Origin: Bacteroidia bacterium
Lineage (GTDB): Bacteria > Bacteroidota > Bacteroidia > Bacteroidales > Rikenellaceae
Length of the DNA: 47,767 bases
Direction: 5' to 3'
NCBI GenBank assembly: GCA_025999315.1
Contig: BNXD01000007.1
Coordinates: 1-47,767 of the forward strand
Shown: one piece after another, positions 39,704 to 47,767 of the stretch
Layout: the number at the start of each line of letters is the position of its first letter
Position numbering within the stretch: position 1 is the first letter of the stretch
Position numbers and translations under genes: made by a program
The notes under the pieces: generated by a model
Seen by the model: the letters and a program-made list of their open reading frames with translations, nothing else
Databases searched by the model: none
Told to the model about the DNA's origin: nothing

Positions 39704-41134
39704 TCACAGTGTCCTGCGCAGGCGGGCCACGTCGATCTTCATCGACTCGCGGTATTTGGCGACGGTGCGCCGGGTGATGTTGTAGCCCCGGGCTTTGAGA
39801 ATGTCAAGCAACTGCTGATCGTTCAGCGGATTGCGTTTGTCCTCCTCCTCTATTGACTGCATCAGTATGTGCTTGATCTCCGACGAGGAGACCTCGCTGC
39901 CGCTTGCGGTGGCTATCGCCTCCGAAAAGAGCTGTTTGAGCGGGATGGTGCCGAACGATGTCTGTATGTATTTGCCGTTGACGACCCTCGAAATGGTGGA
40001 GATGTCGAGGCTGGTGGCTTGCGCTATATCCTTGAGTATCATTGGGCGCAGCCTGGTTGTATCGCCGCTGCGAAAATACTCTTTCTGATAGCTCAGTATG
40101 GCCTGCATGGTCCTGAGCAGGGTGTCGTGCCGTTTCTGGATCGAGTGGATGAACCATCGCGCCGCATCGATCTTCTCCTTGACGAACTGCCGCGCCTGCT
40201 CGCTCTGCTCTTTGGTGAGACCCTCGCCCACATTGCTGTGGTTGAGCATCTCCATATAGCGCTGATTGATGCGCAGTTCGGGCAAATTGGCCGATGAGAG
40301 CGACAAGTCGAGGCGGTCGTTTGAGGTGTCGAGTATGAAGTCCGGGGTTATATAGCTTATCCCACCGTTGCGCTGCTCGTTATGCAGGTTGCCCGGCTTG
40401 GGCCACAGTCGCCGTATATCGTCGCAGGCGTCGCGAAACTGCTCCTCTGTTACTCCCAGTCGCGAAATGACCTTCTCAAAATGCCTCTTCGAGAACTCTT
40501 CAAAGCAACATTCGATGATCCGGGTGGCCAGTTTCTGACTTTCGCTCTTGTCGGGTATCATCCTCAGCTGCAGGAGCAGACACTCGCGCAGGTTGCGCGA
40601 ACCGACGCCCACCGGCTCCAACTCGTGGATGATGTGCAGAACCTGCTCGAGCTCCCCGGCCGAAGTTTCGATGCCAAGGCTGAAGGCAATATCGTCGGCC
40701 AGCGACGAGAGGTCGCGACGCAGGTATCCGTCGTCCTCGATGCTGCCCACCAAATATTCGGCCAAGGTCAACTCGCGCGAAGTAAGGCTTTTATATCCCA
40801 ACTGCCGCATCAAAAACTCGCTCATGCTCTCCCCGCCGAAGATGTTGTAGTCGGCGGGCGGCATCGAACTTTTGTCGCCCCCTGACGAAGCGTAACGATA
40901 GGAACGCGCCTCCTGTTGGTCGACATATTCGTCGACCGAGATCTCCTTGGGCTGATCCTCCAGGCTCCCTTCCGGTTCTTCGCTATCGAGGGCAGGATTC
41001 TCCTCCACCTCCTGCTTGATCTTCTCCTCGAGCTGTGGAGTGGTGATCTCCAACATCTTGATGCGCTGAATCTGCTGAGACGAAAGTTTCTGCGTCTGGC
41101 GCTGCAATTGCTGTTGACTGAGGCGGCCTGTCAT
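39704..41134 (-). CDS. rpoN: RNA polymerase sigma-54 factor
   Basis: 476 residues. Region I is Gln/Leu-rich (LSQQQLQRQTQKLSSQQI), followed by an acidic linker (about 50-75), core-binding domain, HTH, and the RpoN box TRRTVAKYRESMKI at the C-terminus (about 454-467; the canonical form is ARRTVAKYRE, here Thr replaces Ala). Sigma-54 opens promoters only with an AAA+ activator; no such activator is in the window. In its usual Bacteroidetes setting rpoN lies beside asnS, which matches here (88 bp gap). Confidence 0.95.
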   Translation of the reverse strand: MTGRLSQQQLQRQTQKLSSQQIQRIKMLEITTPQLEEKIKQEVEENPALDSEEPEGSLEDQPKEISVDEYVDQQEARSYRYASSGGDKSSMPPADYNIFGGESMSEFLMRQLGYKSLTSRELTLAEYLVGSIEDDGYLRRDLSSLADDIAFSLGIETSAGELEQVLHIIHELEPVGVGSRNLRECLLLQLRMIPDKSESQKLATRIIECCFEEFSKRHFEKVISRLGVTEEQFRDACDDIRRLWPKPGNLHNEQRNGGISYITPDFILDTSNDRLDLSLSSANLPELRINQRYMEMLNHSNVGEGLTKEQSEQARQFVKEKIDAARWFIHSIQKRHDTLLRTMQAILSYQKEYFRSGDTTRLRPMILKDIAQATSLDISTISRVVNGKYIQTSFGTIPLKQLFSEAIATASGSEVSSSEIKHILMQSIEEEDKRNPLNDQQLLDILKARGYNITRRTVAKYRESMKIDVARLRRTL

Positions 41135-41222
41135 TAGGAGGTCGTTTAAAGAGTTTGCCTATTTTTTTCTGTCTCTTTTTACAATCGTTTCGGACCGCTT
41201 GCTTGCGCGCGACCTTCAAAAC

Positions 41223-42616
<1,394 letters not shown>

Positions 42617-42620
<4 letters not shown>

Positions 42621-43639
42621 TCCTTTGTTTGATATGTTTCGGTATGTCCATTGTAATCAACTCTTTGCAAAGGCTTGCATATCTCGGTCTCACTCCACGT
42701 CAACTCGACCAGCATAGAGGGATATGAACTGCCCAGCACCCCCTCCATATCGCTGAGGGTGCACCTGAGCGTCCCTTCGCAGAGACGGGGCAACTTGCCA
42801 TTCCCGCACGAAAGCCTGTAAAGCAAAGGCGTAGAAGCAGATACATAGTAGCTGTATCCGTAATATCTGGCGTCGGCGATAAAGGATGTGCCTCCTGCCG
42901 AGCCGCTCAAAGAGTATGTCGCGCCATACATGCGCCCCCAGGTAGAGGCGGGATCGGCGGCCAGGTCGGCCGTCAGGTGGAAGGAGAAGGGCCACTCCGA
43001 GGTGTTTCGCTGATCGACCGTGGCATCGATATATGCCGCCACATCGTCGGCCGCGATCGCCCAGTCGTTGTCGCCGTAGGAGGTGATCGTGTAGTTGCTC
43101 ACCGAGGTGTAGACGCGGTACAGACCATTCCAGTAGTCGCCGCCGATGACAAAAAACTTGTTGCTGGCATTGTCCGGGGCGGTGGTTATGGTCCACTCTG
43201 CGCCCGGATCGTCGAGCATCATTCCGCCCGTATCGATATAAACGTCGCCACCTTTGGTGCTCAGATCGAACGCATTGATATATTCGTCGTTGGCGGGATA
43301 GTGTATGGTCCACTTGCCGGGCGAGGTCTCGGTGACGGTCGAGCCCGATATGTCGTCGGAGCCGAAAAAGATGGCCTTCAACGAACGCTCCACCTCGTCC
43401 GAAGTGGTAACCATGACCTGCCCCAGGTCGGCAATGCCCTGATCCTGAGCCTCACGCAGCAGGATAAACAGACGAAAGGCTACATTGGCCGGCTCCATGG
43501 CGACCGAATTCTGCAACGCCGCCCCTTGGTAAATGCTCAGGCCCGGAGCCACCGGCGAAGGAGGAGTGATCTCGGGCTTATCGATGCAACCCGACGCAAG
43601 GAGCGCGATGCCGACAAGAGAGATGACAAATTTTTTCAT
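42617..43639 (-). CDS. Lipoprotein, function unknown
   Basis: 340 residues; lipobox LLASGC with Cys18, followed by a Pro-rich linker ([12 protein letters not shown]). The rest is beta-rich without a recognised domain: [19 protein letters not shown], then a segment with [18 protein letters not shown], and [15 protein letters not shown]. It overlaps the asnS start by four bases. The plausible location is the cell envelope. Its own promoter is a TACATTTG box 39 nt upstream. Confidence 0.7.
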
Positions 43640-43677
43640 GGCGGATATGCTATATATGGTTCAAAACAACACTTGTG

Positions 43678-43685
43678 CAAATGTA
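43678..43685 (-). promoter_or_regulatory. -7 promoter box TACATTTG
   Basis: The complement is TACATTTG, 39 nt before the lipoprotein ATG at 43639. A T-rich ATTTTC lies about 15-19 nt upstream. Confidence 0.5.
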
Positions 43686-43778
43686 GCAATAATATTGTGA
43701 AAATCCGCCGGGCGCTTAAAACGTTCGATTAAAATCACCACCCGGGCAAGCTCTGCAACAAGGAGTGCATGGCTCTTT

Positions 43779-46328
43779 TCAGGCCTTCTTTTTTCCCATC
43801 CGGGCAATGTAGCCCAGCAGCAGCGTGGGCACGGTGGCGATCACGGCCACCATCCAGTCGCGGGCCGAGAGCGGGACGGTCCTCAACGCCTCGCCGCCGA
43901 AAGTTACGATCAGATATTGCCCCACGACGATCAGCACAAGGGTCAGAAGGAACGTCCGGCAACCACCCAAGCCGCCCAGCGGGCCGTGCGTGCTGCCAAA
44001 CGATCGGGCGTTGAGCAAATTCCACACCTGCAACATCACAAACAGGGTGAAAAACATCGACTGACGGTAAACCGTTACCCCATCGCCCCACGCCACCAGC
44101 AGAGAGAGCAACGCCACGGCAAACAGCCCTCCCGCCCCGAGGATCATCCTGCGCATGGGGAGGGTTATGATGAACTGGTCGGCAGGACGCGGCCGTTCGT
44201 TCATCACCGCCCGCGAGGGAGGCAGCGAGGCGAGGGCCATGGCGGCAAAGGTGTCCATTATAAGGTTGATCCACAGCATCTGTGTGATGGTCAGCGGCAT
44301 CTGGTGGCCGAAGATCGACCCGGCGAAGACCACCGCGAGCGCCGCCACGTTGACCGTGAGCTGGAACATCACAAAACGTCCGATATTTTTGTAGAGCGAC
44401 CGGCCCCACATGACGGCGTTGGCAATGGTGGCGAACGAATCGTCGAGCAGCGTTATGTCGCTCGCCTCCTTGGCCACCGAGGTGCCGCTGCCCATCGACA
44501 GCCCCACCTGCGCCATGCGCAACGCCGGAGCGTCGTTGGTCCCGTCGCCCGTAACGGCCACCACCTGCCCCGTCTGCTGCAGAAGCATCACCAGGCGCTG
44601 CTTGTCGAGGGGACGCGCGCGCGACATCACCCTTAGCTCGCCCACCACTGCGAGCAGCTGCTCGTCGCTCATCGCCTCGAACCCGGCTCCGGTGATATGG
44701 TTGCGCTCGAGAGTGTCGCCCTCGCCCCACAACCCGATCTGGCGCGCTATCTCGATGGCCGTAGCGCTCGTGTCGCCCGTTACGACCTTTATGGCGATCC
44801 CCGCGGCGAGACATTCGGCCACTGCCGAGGGCACATCCTCACGCACCGGATCGGCAATGGCAACGATGGCGGCGGGCGTCAACTTCTCCCTGAGCGCCTC
44901 CTCGCACGTGGCGGCGTCGGTGGCGCTCCACGCCACGGCGAGCGTACGCATCGCCTGCCTCTGATAGCCGTGCAGCAATTCGGTGTGCCGTTCGAGTATC
45001 CCCTCGCCGCACAGAGCCAGCACAAATTCGGGAGCGCCCTTGACGTATAGCATCCGGCGACCGGCCACCGGCGACTCGACCAGCGAGGCCATCATCTTCC
45101 TTTCGGCGCTGAACGGCATACGGTCGACAACCACCGCCCGGTCGCGATAGTCGCGGTAGTCCTCGCCCTGTTCCCTGATCCACAACAACAACGCACCTTC
45201 GGTGGGGTTGCCGACGGGTTGTCCTTCGGCATCGATGAAAGCGGTCGAGTTGACGGCGAGCGATTCGTTGAAAGCCTTCCGGTCCATCTCGCCCAGCAGG
45301 TCCATCGCCCGCACCTGCATGCGGTTCTGCGTCAGGGTGCCCGTCTTGTCGGTGCAGATCACCGTTACGGCGCCCATCGTCTCGCAGGCGTGCATCTTGC
45401 GCACCAGGTTGTTGGTGCGAAGCATCCGTCGCATGCTCATGGCCAGACTGAGGGTGATGCTCATCGGCAACCCTTCGGGCACGGCCATCACAATGATGGC
45501 CACCGCCACCATAAAGTAACCCAGCAGGTGCGTCAGCGCATCATACCATCCCCACCAGTGCGCGCCACCTTCGACGAACAGCCCCTTGGCGGCCAGTATC
45601 ACAAAGATCGCCACGGCCATCGACACTCCAACCTTGCCGATCAGGGACGACAGGCGGTCGAGCTGCCGTGTGAGCGGGCTCTTTTCGGTGCGGGGGCGAC
45701 TGACGTTCAGGGCTACCCTGCCGTATTCGGTGGCGTCGCCCACCGCATCAACCTCCAGTGTGGCGCTCCCCTCGGCAACGGTGGTCCCCCTCAACAGTCG
45801 GTTCGACGGGTAGGTCGCCTCGCTGTCGAAATGGGCCGGATCGATGGTTTTGGAGGTTACGGGCTCGCCCGTGAAGGTCGATTCGTTGACCAGCAGCGAG
45901 CCCGCCTCGACCAGACGACCGTCGGCCGGGATCTCGTCGCCCGTCTCGAGCAGCACCAGATCGCCCACCACGATGTCGCGACGCGCCACCTGCATGACGC
46001 CGCCCTCGCGGATCACCTTCTGCATCAGATCGTCGTCGACGCTGCGCAACAAGTCGAACTTGCGTCCGGCATCCCACTCGAACCAGAACGATATGCCCGT
46101 AGCCAGCGCGATGGCCACGACAATCCCCACCGGCTCGAGGTAGTTGTTCTCTATGATCCCTATGGCCAGCGACAGCCCGGCAGCCACCAGCAGCACCCTG
46201 ATCACCGGATCGGCAAACTTCTCACCCAGAATTTTCCACGGCGACACCCCCGGAGCGGTCGTTATCACATTGTGGCCATGTTCGATCCTACTCTGCGCCA
46301 CCTGTTCTGTCGTCAATCCCTGTCTCAT
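43779..46328 (-). CDS. Calcium-type P-type ATPase
   Basis: 849 residues. Phosphorylation site DKTGTLTQN with Asp327, actuator loop TGEP (153-156), ion-binding segment MAVPEGLP (about 281-288), and hinge TGDGTNDAPAL. Ten membrane segments with four in the C-terminal third. The N-terminus is short and the PEGLP segment belongs to the P2-type Ca2+ pumps (PMCA/SERCA-like). It would use ATP to export Ca2+ or a similar divalent ion across the inner membrane. No operon partner is evident; the region upstream (46329-46533) holds a dispersed repeat. Confidence 0.9.
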   Translation of the reverse strand: MRQGLTTEQVAQSRIEHGHNVITTAPGVSPWKILGEKFADPVIRVLLVAAGLSLAIGIIENNYLEPVGIVVAIALATGISFWFEWDAGRKFDLLRSVDDDLMQKVIREGGVMQVARRDIVVGDLVLLETGDEIPADGRLVEAGSLLVNESTFTGEPVTSKTIDPAHFDSEATYPSNRLLRGTTVAEGSATLEVDAVGDATEYGRVALNVSRPRTEKSPLTRQLDRLSSLIGKVGVSMAVAIFVILAAKGLFVEGGAHWWGWYDALTHLLGYFMVAVAIIVMAVPEGLPMSITLSLAMSMRRMLRTNNLVRKMHACETMGAVTVICTDKTGTLTQNRMQVRAMDLLGEMDRKAFNESLAVNSTAFIDAEGQPVGNPTEGALLLWIREQGEDYRDYRDRAVVVDRMPFSAERKMMASLVESPVAGRRMLYVKGAPEFVLALCGEGILERHTELLHGYQRQAMRTLAVAWSATDAATCEEALREKLTPAAIVAIADPVREDVPSAVAECLAAGIAIKVVTGDTSATAIEIARQIGLWGEGDTLERNHITGAGFEAMSDEQLLAVVGELRVMSRARPLDKQRLVMLLQQTGQVVAVTGDGTNDAPALRMAQVGLSMGSGTSVAKEASDITLLDDSFATIANAVMWGRSLYKNIGRFVMFQLTVNVAALAVVFAGSIFGHQMPLTITQMLWINLIMDTFAAMALASLPPSRAVMNERPRPADQFIITLPMRRMILGAGGLFAVALLSLLVAWGDGVTVYRQSMFFTLFVMLQVWNLLNARSFGSTHGPLGGLGGCRTFLLTLVLIVVGQYLIVTFGGEALRTVPLSARDWMVAVIATVPTLLLGYIARMGKKKA

Positions 46329-46410
46329 AGATTATATTGGTCTGTTGTGTGTTTGGCATGGTCAAACAGACGCTGCCTGTCGTTCGGCTTTGCGAGAGCA
46401 AAGTCGGCTC

Positions 46411-46450
46411 AGCCGCAGCCACACTCTGTGTTTGTTTGGGCGGAGGGCTG
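46411..46450. repeat. Dispersed repeat (copy 2, without tandem units)
   Basis: AGCCGCAGCCACACTCTGTG, then TTTGTTTGGGCGGAGGGCTG, matching both ends of the element at 26610-26703. GGCTTTGC and GCAAAG pair just upstream (46386-46403). Confidence 0.55.
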
Positions 46451-46533
46451 CAACAACACCATAAATAGCTATAGCCAAATCTCTTAACGGTAGGACAGTT
46501 TGAGAAAAACAGTCACCGCATTACGCCTGATGC

Positions 46534-47767
46534 TCACTCGCCTACGGTGCGGCTTTCGGTCACTCTCGAGTCGAGTTTTATGGCTGTGAACAGCAATATT
46601 GTGAAAGATATGAGCGACGAACCGCCGTAACTGAAAAACGGCAGCGGTATGCCCACCACCGGCAGCAGCCCTATGGTCATGCCGATGTTGATCACCACGT
46701 GGGCCATAAATATCGAGGCCACCGAGTAGCAATATATGCGGCCGAAAGGCTCTTTCTGTCGCTCGCCCATCCGCATGATGCGAAGTATGAGCACAAGGAA
46801 GAGTCCCGCCACCACCATGCAGCCCACGAAGCCCCACTCCTCGCCCACGGTGCAGAATATGAAGTCGGTGCTCTGTTCGGGAACAAAGTTGAACTTGGTC
46901 TGTGTGCCGCCCAGAAAACCCTTGCCCAGCCATCCTCCCGAGCCGATGGTGATCTTGGATTGATTGACGTTATAGCCCCAGCCACGCAAATCCTGCTCCA
47001 AGCCGAGCAGGTCGAGGATGCGTTTTTGCTGGTGGGTCTGCAGAAAATTGTCGAAAGCGTAGTCGACCCCCCGGCTGAAGAGGAACATCCCCCAGAAGAT
47101 CAGCACATAGTACAATATGTTGCGCAGCCGGCGCCGGTAGGCGTATATGACCACCGCCACGAGCGAGAGGGCCGCCGCCGCTATCATGGCCACGTAGACC
47201 GTCATCGGTTTGCCCATGCCGATATTGGCCCCGAAATAGATGGCCATGGTCAGCAGGGCAACGATGGCCAGGTAGACCGTCGAGCTGCGAAGGTTGCGGT
47301 TGCGCCACGCCTGGGCAGCCGTACACACCACCGCGAGGATCACCAGCAGGGCCAGATCGTTGACCAGAAACGAACAGAGGAACATGGCGATCAACCCCGC
47401 CGCTACCCAGTATATCCAGCCGGGCAGCCCTTCGCGATAGAGCATCATCATGAATGCACAGTAGACCAGCGCCGAACCGGTGTCGTTCTGCAGCACGATG
47501 ATGCCCATCGGCAGCAGTATGAACATCGCCACACGCATCAGTCCCGGCAGGCTGTTGACGGTGAAGTTGTATGCGCTCATGCACCGGGCCAGGGCCAGCG
47601 CGGTGGCAAATTTGGCCAGCTCGGTGGGTTGCAGCGCCACCGAACCGATCTTGATCCAGCTGCGCGCACCGTTGACCTCCGTGCCGATGAACATAACCCC
47701 CACCAGCACGACCATCATCGTCCAGTAGATCGGGTAGGAGTAAACGTGAAAGAACATCGAGTCGAGC
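46534..47767 (-). CDS. rodA: Rod-shape SEDS protein RodA (5' truncated by the window)
   Basis: 411 codons are visible; the frame continues past the right edge, so the true start is outside. The SEDS fold is clear: GARSWIKIGSVALQPTELAK, IIVLQNDTGSALVYCAF, and the C-terminal VGEEWGFVGCMVV, then LPVVGIPLPFFSYGGSSL. These are RodA/FtsW signatures, with the spacing of the RodA branch. It polymerises peptidoglycan glycan strands with a class B PBP. The tail ends SRVTESRTVGE. mreC, mreD and pbp2 are expected upstream but lie outside the window. Confidence 0.92.
   Translation of the reverse strand, partial: LDSMFFHVYSYPIYWTMMVVLVGVMFIGTEVNGARSWIKIGSVALQPTELAKFATALALARCMSAYNFTVNSLPGLMRVAMFILLPMGIIVLQNDTGSALVYCAFMMMLYREGLPGWIYWVAAGLIAMFLCSFLVNDLALLVILAVVCTAAQAWRNRNLRSSTVYLAIVALLTMAIYFGANIGMGKPMTVYVAMIAAAALSLVAVVIYAYRRRLRNILYYVLIFWGMFLFSRGVDYAFDNFLQTHQQKRILDLLGLEQDLRGWGYNVNQSKITIGSGGWLGKGFLGGTQTKFNFVPEQSTDFIFCTVGEEWGFVGCMVVAGLFLVLILRIMRMGERQKEPFGRIYCYSVASIFMAHVVINIGMTIGLLPVVGIPLPFFSYGGSSLISFTILLFTAIKLDSRVTESRTVGE

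Overview
The window comes from a Bacteroidales chromosome, plausibly Rikenellaceae/Alistipes (genus is inference). Seen directly: two operons of FimA/Mfa1-, FimB/Mfa2- and tip-type pilins (type V pili), many lipoproteins with short Cys lipoboxes, almost no Shine-Dalgarno sequences, and repeated TAnnTTTG -7 promoter boxes. Most coding DNA is GC-rich. AT-rich islands lie at about 1-530, 13250-15030 and 21640-24200.

Left part (1-4734): the first codons of a transposase-like gene on the edge, a secreted helical protein downstream of a secreted transglutaminase-like protein, and a DJ-1/PfpI protein.

Pilus region (4835-21309): operon A reads right to left as major fimbrillin (10704-11879), anchor (9694-10569), a tip pilin with a FISUMP/C-type-lectin-like end (6920-9685), and, beyond a 166-bp inverted-repeat element, a second tip-like pilin (4835-6634). 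A divergent HTH regulator (12168-13136) faces it. Operon B has the same order: 19548-20732, 18514-19449, 15469-18474. A small HTH gene with a 14-G tract before its start codon diverges from it. Between the operons lie a Fic protein, a broken ASCH-domain gene, and the wreck of a diversity-generating retroelement: a reverse-transcriptase N-terminus and an HRDC-like C-terminus, coupled by ATGA.

AT-rich island (21741-24132): three intact tandem paralogues resembling Imm11/DUF1629 immunity proteins and a truncated fourth, next to a tRNA-Ser 3' end, with a RhuM/ORF6N-like pseudogene on the other side. No cognate toxin is visible. This orphan immunity-like array and the pilus/DGR region are the most interesting parts of the window.

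Central housekeeping and glycan region (24234-39345): tRNA-Ser(UGA), a lipoprotein, lspA-tdk, an aquaporin, tRNA-Arg(UCU), a frameshifted GH2 enzyme, and a leftward cluster of DUF4954 protein, a GH2-like protein lacking catalytic residues, an S1 sulfatase and a GH42 enzyme. Then come a small conserved protein, a transglutaminase-like protein and deoC.

Right end (39704-47767): rpoN, asnS, a lipoprotein overlapping asnS, a P-type Ca2+-ATPase, and rodA cut by the window edge. All functional calls rest on motif recognition by eye; no database search was possible.
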